In this document: one piece after another, positions 21,874 to 31,000 of the stretch
Layout of the letters: each line of letters begins with the position of its first letter
How positions within the stretch are numbered: position 1 is the first letter of the stretch
Assembly: GCA_900543415.1 (NCBI GenBank)
Contig: UQRE01000028.1
Span: 1-36,497, forward strand
Length of the DNA stretch: 36,497 bases
Direction: 5' to 3'
DNA from: an uncultured Dorea sp.
GTDB taxonomy: Bacteria; Bacillota; Clostridia; Lachnospirales; Lachnospiraceae
The notes under the pieces: model-generated
What the model saw: only the letters and a program-made list of their open reading frames with translations
Told to the model about the DNA's origin: nothing
The model's database searches: none
Made by a program: the position numbers and the translations under genes

Positions 21874-22962
21874 ATGGAACTAAAAACCCCACTTTATGAT
21901 GCCCATGTAAAGGCAGGAGGGAAGATCGTACCTTTTGGAGGCTATTTGCTGCCGGTTCAATATGAAACAGGTGTAATCAAAGAGCATATGGCAGTTCGGA
22001 CACAGGCAGGCTTATTTGATGTATCACACATGGGAGAAGTATTGTGTGAAGGGAAGGATGCATTAGCGAATCTCCAGATGCTTCTTACGAATAATTTTGA
22101 CAACATGGTAGATGGTCAGGCAAGATACAGTCCAATGTGTAATGAAAATGGCGGAACGGTTGATGATCTGATCGTATACAAGAAATCAGAAGAACATTAT
22201 TTTATTGTTGTGAATGCTGCAAACAAGGATAAAGATTATCAGTGGATGCTGGATCATCAATTCGGAGATGTGACATTTACGGATGTATCAGATCGCTGGG
22301 CGCAGCTTGCACTGCAGGGACCGAAAGCAATGGAAATCCTGAGGAAGCTTACAGAAGAGGCGTGTATTCCTAAAAAATATTACCATGCAGTGTTTGGAGC
22401 AGAGGTAGCAGGAATTCCGTGTATCGTATCCAAGACCGGATACACCGGAGAGGACGGTGTAGAGTTATATCTGGACAGCGGAAACGCAGAGAAGATGTGG
22501 GATATTCTTTTGGAAAATGGAAAAGAAGAAGGTTTGATCCCTTGTGGGCTTGGAGCGAGAGACACACTTCGAATGGAAGCAGCAATGCCGCTCTATGGGC
22601 ATGAGATGGACGACGAGGTATCGCCTCTGGAGACGGGGCTTGGATTTGCAGTGAAAATGTCAAAAGAAAACTTTATCGGCAAAGCCGCTTTGGAAGCAGG
22701 TGAAGGACAGAAGAGACAAAGAATCGGATTGAAAGTAACCGGACGGGGAATTATAAGAGAACATCAGGATGTTTTACTGGGCGGAGAGAAGATCGGTGTT
22801 ACGACATCAGGAACACACTGTCCGTATTTGGGATACCCAATCGCAATGGCGTTGGTTTCTGAAGGAAGCACAGAGCTCGGCTCCAAAGTAGAAGTAGAAG
22901 TAAGAGGACGGAAAGTGGAAGCGGAAGTTACTGCATTACCGTTTTACAAGAGAAGCAAATAA
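21874..22962 (+). CDS. gcvT: Aminomethyltransferase GcvT
   Basis: The 362-aa T protein of the glycine cleavage system. It transfers the aminomethyl carbon from the H protein to tetrahydrofolate, releasing ammonia and making methylene-THF. Family marks are MELKTPLYDAHVKAGGKIVP, GLFDVSHMGEV near residue 45, ARYSPMCNENGGTVDDL near residue 90, SKTGYTGEDGVELY and GARDTLRMEAAMPLYGHE. Length is normal. AGGAGG lies 8-9 nt before the ATG. It is the first gene behind the glycine riboswitch and the head of a nine-gene series running to folD. Confidence 0.97.
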   Translation: MELKTPLYDAHVKAGGKIVPFGGYLLPVQYETGVIKEHMAVRTQAGLFDVSHMGEVLCEGKDALANLQMLLTNNFDNMVDGQARYSPMCNENGGTVDDLIVYKKSEEHYFIVVNAANKDKDYQWMLDHQFGDVTFTDVSDRWAQLALQGPKAMEILRKLTEEACIPKKYYHAVFGAEVAGIPCIVSKTGYTGEDGVELYLDSGNAEKMWDILLENGKEEGLIPCGLGARDTLRMEAAMPLYGHEMDDEVSPLETGLGFAVKMSKENFIGKAALEAGEGQKRQRIGLKVTGRGIIREHQDVLLGGEKIGVTTSGTHCPYLGYPIAMALVSEGSTELGSKVEVEVRGRKVEAEVTALPFYKRSK

Positions 22963-23013
22963 GAACACCAATCAAATAAAATCAATAATAATTAAAGAAA
23001 AGGAGAATTTAAC

Positions 23014-23391
23014 ATGGAATTAAGAGAAGAATTATTGTATTCAAAATCACACGAGTGGGTAAAAGAAGAGGGAGAAGAAATGGTCATCGGTTTGACGGAT
23101 TATGCACAGTCAGAGCTTGGAGATCTTGTATTTGTGAACCTTCCGGAAGAAGGCGATGAATTGACTGTTGGAGAGGCATTTGCCGATGTGGAATCTGTTA
23201 AAGCGGTTTCAGATGTCTACGCGCCGGTAGCGGGAACGGTAAGTGAAATTAACGAAGAGCTACTGGATACACCGGAAAAGATTAACGAAGCCCCTTATGA
23301 GGCATGGCTTGTAAGAGTAAAAGATGTGACAGAAAAAGAAGCGCTGTTATCCGCAGAAGAATATCAAGCATTTGTAGAGAGCGAACAGTAA
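23014..23391 (+). CDS. gcvH: Glycine cleavage H protein
   Basis: The 125-aa lipoyl carrier that shuttles the aminomethyl group between P, T and L proteins. The lipoylated lysine is Lys63 in VESVKAVSDVYAPVAG. The typical start is seen as LLYSKSHEWVKEEGEE, with GLTDYAQSELGDLVFVNLPE. Length is normal. AAAGGAG precedes the ATG by 7-8 nt. It would be lipoylated by the LplA-like ligase three genes downstream. Confidence 0.97.
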   Translation: MELREELLYSKSHEWVKEEGEEMVIGLTDYAQSELGDLVFVNLPEEGDELTVGEAFADVESVKAVSDVYAPVAGTVSEINEELLDTPEKINEAPYEAWLVRVKDVTEKEALLSAEEYQAFVESEQ

Positions 23392-23425
23392 GAGCAGCGA
23401 GAAAAATAAAAAGGTGGTGGGCGAT

Positions 23426-24736
23426 ATGGGAAGTTATGTTCCGGGGACAGAACAGGAACGGACAGAGATGCTTCGGGAAATTGGATTTGAATCTATTGAG
23501 CAGTTGTTTGCACATATTCCGCAAGAAGTAAAAGTAAAGGATGGACTTCAAATTCCGGAAGGTATGTCAGAGTTTGAAGTAAGAAAAACGATGCAGAAAA
23601 TCGCACAAAAAAATAAAGTATTCCCGGTTGTCTTCAGAGGTGCAGGAGCCTATAGGCATTTTATCCCATCGGTTGTAAAAAGCGTGATCAGCAAAGAAAA
23701 TTTGATGACAGCCTATACCCCGTATCAGGCAGAAGTAAGTCAGGGAATCTTGCAGTCCATATTTGAATATCAGACGATGATCAGTGATCTGACCGGAATG
23801 GATGCATCCAACGCTTCCGTATATGATGGGGCGACTGCAGCCGCAGAAGGAATTGCAATGTGCAGAGACAGAAAGAGAAGTAAAGCACTGGTTTCCGAAA
23901 CAGTGGACCCTAAAGTTCTGGATGTAATCAAAACATATTGTTTCGGAAATGGAATGGAACTTGTATTTGTTCCTTCAAAGGATGGAGTGACAGATACAGA
24001 GGCGTTAAAAGAGATGGTCGATAAAGAGACTGCATGTGTATATATTCAGCATCCGAATTATTGCGGATATCTGGAAGAGGCTGCGCTGATTGGTGAGATT
24101 GTACACGAATCAGGTGCGAAATACATTATGGGAGTGAATCCGATCTCGCTTGGTGTATTAAAAACACCGAAGGAATACGGAGCAGATGTAGCAGTTGGCG
24201 AAGGACAGCCGCTTGGACTTCCACTTGCATTCGGAGGTCCGTATCTTGGATTTATGGCGTGTGTAGCAGCAATGACGAGAAAACTTCCGGGACGAATTGT
24301 AGGACAGACGACAGATCACAATGGAAAGACGGGGTATGTTCTTACGCTGCAGGCGAGAGAACAACATATCCGCAGAGAGAAAGCATCCAGCAATATCTGT
24401 TCAAATCAGGCATTATGCGCGCTGGCAGTCGGAGTGTATCTGGCAGCAATGGGAAATGAAGGACTTAGAAAAGCAGCGGTTCAGTGTACATCAAAAGCGC
24501 ATTATATGTCGGTGCGTCTTCAAGATGCGGGCTGCAGACTGGAAAATGAAAGAGAATTTTTCCATGAGTTCGTAACCGTATCAGAGACTCCGGCAGAGAA
24601 GATACTGGAAGCATTGGAAGAAGAGGGAATTCTGGGAGGATATCCACTGGATGAACATAGAATTTTGTGGTGCTGTACGGAGATGAACAGTAAAGAGGAA
24701 ATCGACCGGGCAGCAGCAATCGTAAAGGGGGTGTAA
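23426..24736 (+). CDS. gcvPA: Glycine dehydrogenase (decarboxylating) subunit 1
   Basis: The 436-aa N-terminal half of the split P protein, which decarboxylates glycine on PLP together with subunit 2. The start MGSYVPGTEQERTEML is the classic GcvPA N-terminus, so ATG 23426 is preferred over GTG codons 6-12 nt upstream that overlap the AAGGTGG ribosome site. Internal marks include FRGAGAYRHFIPSVV, YTPYQAEVSQG, YDGATAAAEG, and REQHIRREKASSNICSNQAL near the C-terminal third. It ends 3 nt before gcvPB, so the two subunits are made in equal amounts. Confidence 0.96.
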   Translation: MGSYVPGTEQERTEMLREIGFESIEQLFAHIPQEVKVKDGLQIPEGMSEFEVRKTMQKIAQKNKVFPVVFRGAGAYRHFIPSVVKSVISKENLMTAYTPYQAEVSQGILQSIFEYQTMISDLTGMDASNASVYDGATAAAEGIAMCRDRKRSKALVSETVDPKVLDVIKTYCFGNGMELVFVPSKDGVTDTEALKEMVDKETACVYIQHPNYCGYLEEAALIGEIVHESGAKYIMGVNPISLGVLKTPKEYGADVAVGEGQPLGLPLAFGGPYLGFMACVAAMTRKLPGRIVGQTTDHNGKTGYVLTLQAREQHIRREKASSNICSNQALCALAVGVYLAAMGNEGLRKAAVQCTSKAHYMSVRLQDAGCRLENEREFFHEFVTVSETPAEKILEALEEEGILGGYPLDEHRILWCCTEMNSKEEIDRAAAIVKGV

Positions 24737-24739
24737 TGG

Positions 24740-26167
24740 ATGTTAATATTTGAAAAAGGAAAAGAAGGAAGAGGATTAAGCCTTCTCCCGGAGTGTGATG
24801 TAGAAGTTGTACTTCCGGAAGAAAAAGACAGAAGAGAAGAAAAACTTCACCTTCCCCAATTATCGGAAAATGAACTTAGCAGACATTACACAGAATTGGC
24901 GAAGAAGTGTCATGGAGTCAATGACGGGTTCTATCCACTTGGCTCCTGTACAATGAAGTATAATCCGAAGATCAATGAAGATATGGCAGCGCTGGATGAC
25001 TTTACACAGATTCACCCACTTCAGCCGGAACATACAGTGCAGGGGTGTCTGGAGGTTATAAAAACTGCTGAAAACTATTTGAGCGAGATTACGGGAATGG
25101 ATCACATGACCTTCCAGCCGGCAGCAGGGGCACATGGAGAGTTTACCGGTCTTCTGCTTATCAAGGCTTATCATGAAAGCAGAGGCGACAAGAAGCGTAC
25201 CAAGATCATTGTTCCGGATTCCGCGCACGGAACGAATCCGGCAAGTGCGGTTATGGCAGGATACTCGGTAGTCAGTATTCCTTCCGGTGCGGATGGATGC
25301 GTGGATCTTGAGAAACTGCGTGAGGCAGTGGGCGAAGATACAGCAGGACTTATGCTTACCAATCCGAATACAGTAGGACTATTTGATAAAAACATTTTGG
25401 AGATTACGAAAATTATCCATGAGTGCGGAGGGTTATGTTATTATGACGGGGCTAACCTGAATGCGGTTATGGGAACAGTTAGACCGGGCGATATGGGATT
25501 TGATGTCATTCATCTGAATCTTCATAAAACCTTCTCTACTCCGCACGGAGGAGGAGGCCCGGGAAGCGGTCCTGTCGGATGTAAGGAGCTTCTGGCAGAA
25601 TTTCTTCCATCAGTAAGTGTAGAAGGAGAAGACCGGCTTTCCTTTGTAAAAGCACGCCACAGTATAGGCGAGGTAAAGAGCTTCTACGGGAATTTCCTAG
25701 TTGTTGTGAGAGCGCTGACCTATTTAATGACGCTTGGAAAAGAAGGAATACCGGAAGCAAGTCAGAATGCAGTGCTAAATGCAAATTATATGATGAACAA
25801 GCTGAAAGATCTCTATACGATGGCTTATGATGAAGTGTGTATGCATGAGTTTGTTATGAGCCTTGCAGATCTAAAGAAAAAAACCGGTGTGTCTGCGATG
25901 GATATAGCCAAAGGACTTTTGGACAACGGAATCCATCCACCGACAATGTACTTCCCTCTGATCGTAGACGAGGCGCTTATGGTTGAGCCCACAGAGACGG
26001 AATCAAAGGAGACACTGGATGAGGCGGTTGCAGTATTTCGGAATTTGTACGAAATGGCAGAGAAGGAGGCGGAGAGCCTTCACGGTGCGCCGGTGACAAC
26101 TCCGGTGACAAGGTTGGATGAAGTGCGAGCTGCAAGACATCCGGTTTTAAGATATGAATTTTCATAA
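24740..26167 (+). CDS. gcvPB: Glycine dehydrogenase (decarboxylating) subunit 2
   Basis: The 475-aa PLP-bearing half of the P protein. The PLP lysine is in HLNLHKTFSTPHGGGGPGSG near residue 270. Other family blocks are DGFYPLGSCTMKYNPKINE near residue 60, FQPAAGAHGEFTGLL and PDSAHGTNPASAVMAGY. A GGGGGTG ribosome site inside the end of gcvPA lies about 8 nt before the ATG. The C-terminus is proline/threonine-rich before a final ARHPVLRYEFS. No defects seen. Confidence 0.96.
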   Translation: MLIFEKGKEGRGLSLLPECDVEVVLPEEKDRREEKLHLPQLSENELSRHYTELAKKCHGVNDGFYPLGSCTMKYNPKINEDMAALDDFTQIHPLQPEHTVQGCLEVIKTAENYLSEITGMDHMTFQPAAGAHGEFTGLLLIKAYHESRGDKKRTKIIVPDSAHGTNPASAVMAGYSVVSIPSGADGCVDLEKLREAVGEDTAGLMLTNPNTVGLFDKNILEITKIIHECGGLCYYDGANLNAVMGTVRPGDMGFDVIHLNLHKTFSTPHGGGGPGSGPVGCKELLAEFLPSVSVEGEDRLSFVKARHSIGEVKSFYGNFLVVVRALTYLMTLGKEGIPEASQNAVLNANYMMNKLKDLYTMAYDEVCMHEFVMSLADLKKKTGVSAMDIAKGLLDNGIHPPTMYFPLIVDEALMVEPTETESKETLDEAVAVFRNLYEMAEKEAESLHGAPVTTPVTRLDEVRAARHPVLRYEFS

Positions 26168-26190
26168 ATAATAAGATGGAGTGTAAGAAA

Positions 26191-27189
26191 ATGATCGAGC
26201 AATTGACTTATATAGAAACTGACAATACACATCCATATAAAAATCTGGCGGTGGAGGAGTATCTGCTTCTTCACTGCCGGGAAAACGAGTGCATTTTATA
26301 CCTCTGGCAGAATCAGAACACGGTAGTGGCGGGCAGAAATCAAAATGTCTGGAAAGAGTGTCTGGTAAGTCGTCTGGAGGAAGATAAGGGGCACATTGTC
26401 CGCAGACTTTCTGGAGGCGGAGCAGTCTATCATGATCTGGGAAATCTCAATTTTACATTTCTTGTACGAAAAGAAAATTATGATGTGTCAAAACAATTGG
26501 ATGTCATCTTAAAAGCAGTTCAGAAACTGGGAATTGCGGCAGAAAAATCCGGTAGAAATGATATTCTTGCAGATGGACGTAAGTTTTCAGGGAATGCATT
26601 TTATGAAAAAGGCAACTACTGTTACCACCACGGGACGTTGATGGTAAACGTAAATATGGAAGACTTATCAAAATATCTGACGGTGTCAAAAGAGAAACTG
26701 GAATCCAAGGGGGTGGATTCTGTGCGCTCAAGAGTGGTAAATCTGTCAGAATATGTTCCGGAGCTGTCCATTGATCTGTTAAAAGAGAAGCTTCGGGAAG
26801 CATTTGGAGAGGTCTATGGATTACCGGTGAACATATGTGAGATAGAAGATCTGAATGAAAAGGAAATTAAAGAGCGGACCATGCATTTTGCTTCGTGGGA
26901 TTGGATCTTTGGTAAGAAACTGGATTTTCAATATGAATTATCGCACCGTTTCAGTTGGGGAGAAGTGGTGCTGCAGATGAAAGTAAAAGACGGAAGAATT
27001 GAAGAAGCGAATGTGTATTCAGATGCTATGAAACCGGATTTGATTCTTGCAGTGAAGAAGTATCTTCGTAATATCCGATATGAAAGGAATGCAATCTGCG
27101 CAGAACTTGGCCTTTACTGGTCAGAAGACAGGGAAGAGGAGCAGATGATGAAGGAAATCATTGCATGGATCAGAACCGTGGATTTATAA
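26191..27189 (+). CDS. lplA: Lipoate-protein ligase, LplA type
   Basis: A 332-aa ligase that activates lipoate with ATP and attaches it to carrier lysines, here most likely GcvH Lys63. The catalytic domain shows NLAVEEYLLLHC, NTVVAGRNQNVWKE (lipoate pocket), RRLSGGGAVYHDLGNLNFTF and the lysine motif DGRKFSGNAFYEKG near residue 130. The C-terminal 80 residues form the accessory domain, as in E. coli LplA. I choose ATG 26191, which has GGAG 9 nt upstream; an ATG 15 nt earlier lacks a site. No lipoate synthase gene is nearby, so salvage of outside lipoate is suggested. Confidence 0.9.
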   Translation: MIEQLTYIETDNTHPYKNLAVEEYLLLHCRENECILYLWQNQNTVVAGRNQNVWKECLVSRLEEDKGHIVRRLSGGGAVYHDLGNLNFTFLVRKENYDVSKQLDVILKAVQKLGIAAEKSGRNDILADGRKFSGNAFYEKGNYCYHHGTLMVNVNMEDLSKYLTVSKEKLESKGVDSVRSRVVNLSEYVPELSIDLLKEKLREAFGEVYGLPVNICEIEDLNEKEIKERTMHFASWDWIFGKKLDFQYELSHRFSWGEVVLQMKVKDGRIEEANVYSDAMKPDLILAVKKYLRNIRYERNAICAELGLYWSEDREEEQMMKEIIAWIRTVDL

Positions 27190-27200
27190 AGGAGTGCTTT

Positions 27201-28613
27201 ATGGGAGAGAGATTTGATGTAATTGTGATCGGTGCCGGACCGGGAGGATATGTGGCGGCAATCAAATGTGCCAAAGCAGGGCTTCGGACGGCAATTGTAG
27301 AAAATAGAAGAGTTGGAGGAACCTGTCTTAACAGAGGCTGTATTCCGGCAAAAGCAATGATTCATGCGTCCTCTTTGTATCGGGAGATGCAGGAAGCGGG
27401 AAAATTCGGAGTCAGCGCAGAAAGGATTACTTTTGACTATGAGAAGATTGTCTCATACAAAGAAGAAACAGCGGAAAAGCTTTGCCAGGGAATCGAGCAG
27501 CTGTTGAAAGGGAATGGCGTAACTATTTTATGTGGAAAAGGAAGCCTGGAACAGGAGCATAAGGTGAAGGTGACCGGGGAAGAGTCGGAAGAATATTATG
27601 ATGCGGAGCATGTGATTTTAGCGGCAGGCTCAAAGCCTGTGATACTGCCGATACCGGGGCTGGAACTTCCGGGGGTGCTTACGAGTGATGAATTGTTCCG
27701 GTTAATGGAAATGCCGGAGAGCCTTGTAATTATCGGGGGCGGTGTGATCAGCGTGGAATTTGCAAGTGTGTATGCAAATCTGGGATGCAAAGTGACCATA
27801 GTAGAAGCGATGCCGAGGCTGATTCCGAATATGGACAAAGAGATCTCGCAGAATTTGAAAATGATCTTAAAGAAACGCGGAGTGGATATTCATACTTCTG
27901 CCTCCGTACAGAGAGTGGAACAAGAAGGGGAACTGTACACCTGTGTATTTACGGAGAAGGAACAAGAAGTTCGGGTATCAGCGCAGTATGTGTTGTGTGC
28001 GATAGGAAGGTGTCCGAATACAGAGGGATTGTTCGGCGAAGGCGTGTCACCGGAAATGGAACGGGGGCGAATTGTTGTGGATGAGAATTTCCAAAGCAGT
28101 CTTCCGAATGTTTATGCAATCGGAGATCTTGTCAAGGGGATGCAGCTTGCCCATCTTGCCAGCGCGCAGGGGATGTATGTTGCGGAAATACTTGCAAAAG
28201 AATCACCATCCGTAGATCTTGCCATTGTTCCGGGGTGTGTATATACAGATCCGGAGATTGCTTCGGCAGGCATAACGGAGGATGAGGCAAAAGAAAAAGG
28301 GCTGGAAATAAAAACAGGAAAGTTCATTATGAGCGCAAATGGCAAGAGCCTGATCACGAAAGAAGAAAGAGGTTTTATTAAGATAGTCGCAGAGAAAGAG
28401 ACAGATGTGATTCTCGGTGCACAGATGATGTGTGCAAGGGCGACGGATATGATCGGAGAGCTTGTTACTGCGATGACAAACCGTATGACGGTGCAGCAGC
28501 TTTTGCGGGGAATGAGAGCGCATCCTACATATAACGAGGGAGTGCAGGAGGCGCTGGAGGATCTTCTTGGAGGTGCGGTGCATGTAATGCCGAAGAAGAA
28601 GCCGGCGAAATAA
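27201..28613 (+). CDS. lpdA: Dihydrolipoyl dehydrogenase (L protein)
   Basis: A 470-aa FAD enzyme that reoxidises the lipoyl arm of GcvH and makes NADH. The FAD motif is VIGAGPGGYVAAIKCAKAG near residue 9. The redox disulfide is in GGTCLNRGCIPAKA near residue 42. The NAD motif is VIIGGGVISVEFASVYANLG near residue 180. The catalytic His-Glu pair is in MRAHPTYNEGVQEAL at the C-terminus. The start is ATG 27201 with AAGGAG 7 nt upstream; an in-frame Met 36 nt earlier lies within lplA and lacks a site. No N-terminal lipoyl domain is fused here, unlike in some clostridia. Confidence 0.96.
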   Translation: MGERFDVIVIGAGPGGYVAAIKCAKAGLRTAIVENRRVGGTCLNRGCIPAKAMIHASSLYREMQEAGKFGVSAERITFDYEKIVSYKEETAEKLCQGIEQLLKGNGVTILCGKGSLEQEHKVKVTGEESEEYYDAEHVILAAGSKPVILPIPGLELPGVLTSDELFRLMEMPESLVIIGGGVISVEFASVYANLGCKVTIVEAMPRLIPNMDKEISQNLKMILKKRGVDIHTSASVQRVEQEGELYTCVFTEKEQEVRVSAQYVLCAIGRCPNTEGLFGEGVSPEMERGRIVVDENFQSSLPNVYAIGDLVKGMQLAHLASAQGMYVAEILAKESPSVDLAIVPGCVYTDPEIASAGITEDEAKEKGLEIKTGKFIMSANGKSLITKEERGFIKIVAEKETDVILGAQMMCARATDMIGELVTAMTNRMTVQQLLRGMRAHPTYNEGVQEALEDLLGGAVHVMPKKKPAK

Positions 28614-28669
28614 GAGGAAAAAGATTGCGTGATTTTTAGAGGAAAGAATCGGAAAGGAAGGTATGTGAG

Positions 28670-30349
28670 ATGGGATTTAAAAGTGATATCGAGATTGCAC
28701 AGGAAGCGGAAATGAAAGTAATTAATGAGGTTGCGGATTCGATCGGAATACCGGATAAATATGTAGAGAATTATGGGAAATATAAAGCGAAAATTGATTA
28801 TCGCTATTATACGGATGAATTAGAAGGACGAAAAGATGCGAAGCTAGTCCTTGTGACGGCGATCAATCCCACACCTGCAGGAGAAGGAAAGACAACGACG
28901 ACGATTGGGCTTGCTGACGCTATGAACCGTCTGGGTAAGAAGACCATGGTGGCGTTAAGAGAGCCATCACTTGGACCGGTATTTGGTGTCAAAGGAGGAG
29001 CGGCCGGAGGAGGATATGCACAGGTTGTTCCGATGGAGGACATTAATCTTCATTTTACAGGAGACCTTCATGCAATTGGTGCGGCAAATAACCTGATCGC
29101 GGCAATGCTGGATAATCATATTCATCAGGGAAATGCACTGGATATCGATACAAATAAAGTAACATGGAGAAGATGTGTGGATATGAACGACCGTCAGCTG
29201 AGAAGTATTGTAGACGGACTGGGAGCAAAAGCGGATGGTGTGACCAGACAGGACGGATTCGACATTACGGTTGCATCTGAGATCATGGCTGTTTTCTGTC
29301 TGGCAAAAGACATCTTAGACCTGAAGGAACGTGTGTCTAAAATTATCGTGGCGTATTCCAGAGAGGGGAAACCGATCACAGCAGGCGATCTTCATGCAGA
29401 AGGGGCTGTTGCTGCACTTCTTAAAGATGCGTTGAAACCAAATCTTGTACAGACATTGGAGGGAACGCCGGCATTTATTCATGGCGGACCGTTTGCCAAT
29501 ATCGCACATGGATGCAACAGTGTGATTGCAACAAGAATGGGAATGAAATTATCGGATTATATGATTACAGAAGCAGGATTCGGCGCGGATCTAGGCGCTG
29601 AGAAATTTATTGATATTAAGTGCAGAATGTCAGGACTTTGTCCGAATGCAGTTGTTTTAGTTGCAACCATCAAGGCGTTGAAGTATAATGGCGGTGTGGC
29701 AAAAGCGAATCTGCAGCAGGAGAATCTGGACGCACTTGAGAAAGGAATCCCGAATCTCTTGAAACATATAGAGAATATTACAAATGTTTATCACCTCCCG
29801 GTCGTTGTTGCGATTAATGCATTTCCGACGGATACGAAGGAAGAGCTTGAGCTTGTGCGTGAAAAATGTAAAGAGCTCGGCGTAAATGTTGCGTTGTCTG
29901 AAGTGTGGGCAAAAGGCGGAGAAGGAGGAGAAGAGCTTGCAAAAGAAGTACTTCGCCTCTGCGAAGGGGACAGTACCATGAGGTTTGTCTATGAGGTGGA
30001 AGCTTCCGTAAAAGAGAAGATTGAAGCGATTGCGACAAAAGTATACGGAGCGGACGGTGTTGATTATACACCGAAGGCGAATAAAGAGATTAAAAATCTG
30101 GAAGCGATCGGACTTGGAAATCTTCCGGTCTGCATGGCAAAGAACCAATATTCCTTAACGGATGATGCGAAGAAACTTGGAAGACCGAGTGGATTCAGAA
30201 TTACGATCCGTGATATTACTGCATCCGCAGGAGCAGGATTTTTGGTGGCATTGACAGGAGATATTATGAAGATGCCGGGACTTCCAAAAGTTCCGTCAGC
30301 GGAGAAAATCGATGTAGATGCAAATGGTGTGATTTCTGGATTGTTTTAA
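28670..30349 (+). CDS. fhs: Formate-tetrahydrofolate ligase
   Basis: A 559-aa formyl-THF synthetase that interconverts formate + ATP + THF with 10-formyl-THF. The nucleotide loop is TPAGEGKTTTTIGLADAMN near residue 70. Other marks are REPSLGPVFGVKGGAAGGGY, HGGPFANIAHGCNSV and a C-terminal segment ending PKVPSAEKIDVDANGVISGLF. Length is normal. AAGGAAGG precedes the ATG. A 56-nt gap without terminator links it to lpdA, so glycine-derived carbon can run through FolD and FchA to formate with ATP gain, or the reverse. Confidence 0.97.
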   Translation: MGFKSDIEIAQEAEMKVINEVADSIGIPDKYVENYGKYKAKIDYRYYTDELEGRKDAKLVLVTAINPTPAGEGKTTTTIGLADAMNRLGKKTMVALREPSLGPVFGVKGGAAGGGYAQVVPMEDINLHFTGDLHAIGAANNLIAAMLDNHIHQGNALDIDTNKVTWRRCVDMNDRQLRSIVDGLGAKADGVTRQDGFDITVASEIMAVFCLAKDILDLKERVSKIIVAYSREGKPITAGDLHAEGAVAALLKDALKPNLVQTLEGTPAFIHGGPFANIAHGCNSVIATRMGMKLSDYMITEAGFGADLGAEKFIDIKCRMSGLCPNAVVLVATIKALKYNGGVAKANLQQENLDALEKGIPNLLKHIENITNVYHLPVVVAINAFPTDTKEELELVREKCKELGVNVALSEVWAKGGEGGEELAKEVLRLCEGDSTMRFVYEVEASVKEKIEAIATKVYGADGVDYTPKANKEIKNLEAIGLGNLPVCMAKNQYSLTDDAKKLGRPSGFRITIRDITASAGAGFLVALTGDIMKMPGLPKVPSAEKIDVDANGVISGLF

Positions 30350-30361
30350 GGAGAAGAACAG

Positions 30362-30991
30362 ATGATGATGCTAGAACAAAAAACAACAGAATTCTTAGAT
30401 GTTTTGTCCTCGTCAGCACCGGTTCCGGGCGGCGGCGGAGCATCTGCAGCAGTGGGAGCATTTGCTTCTGCTCTGGGAATGATGGTGACAAATCTTACGA
30501 TCGGTAAGAAGAAATATATCGACGTGGAAGCGGAGATGGAGGACGTAAGAAGTCGCTTAGAGTCGCTTAGGCAAGAGCTTGTCGGACTTACGGACCGGGA
30601 TGCGGAAGCCTTTGAGCCGCTGGCGAAAGCTTATGGGCTTCCGAAAGAAACCGAGGAACAGAGGAGCGAGAAAGAAAGAGTGATGGAAAAAGCGCTCTAC
30701 GAAGCGAGCGTTGTGCCGCTTCAGATTATGAAGACCGTGTTTCGGGTGATGGAAGATCTGGAAGTGCTTGGAGAGAAAGGAAGCCGCCTTGCGGTCAGTG
30801 ATGTAGGTGTCGCAGTCTTATTTGCGCGTGCGGCGCTGGAAGGAGCTTCTCTTAACATCTATATTAATACCCGGTTAATGAAGAATCGGGAACAGGCAGA
30901 ACGATTAAATAAAGAATCGGATGAGCTGATCGCAGAGGCCGGCAGGTTACAGGAGAAAATATATACGGGCGTGCTTGCTAAGATTCGATAG
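30362..30991 (+). CDS. fchA: Methenyl-THF cyclohydrolase FchA
   Basis: A 209-aa helical enzyme of the FTCD/FchA family that opens methenyl-THF to 10-formyl-THF. The folate-binding glycine loop APVPGGGGASAAVGAFASALG sits near residue 20. The later helices contain LTDRDAEAFEPLAKAYGLPK and SDVGVAVLFARAALEGASLN. Three consecutive Met codons follow AAGGAGAAG; the first is used here. It lies 12 nt after fhs and 9 nt before folD. The neighbouring FolD seems to lack cyclohydrolase residues, so FchA is probably the only source of this step in the window. Formiminotransferase-cyclodeaminase activity is less likely without an FTCD transferase domain. Confidence 0.93.
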   Translation: MMMLEQKTTEFLDVLSSSAPVPGGGGASAAVGAFASALGMMVTNLTIGKKKYIDVEAEMEDVRSRLESLRQELVGLTDRDAEAFEPLAKAYGLPKETEEQRSEKERVMEKALYEASVVPLQIMKTVFRVMEDLEVLGEKGSRLAVSDVGVAVLFARAALEGASLNIYINTRLMKNREQAERLNKESDELIAEAGRLQEKIYTGVLAKIR

Positions 30992-31000
30992 GAGGAAGCA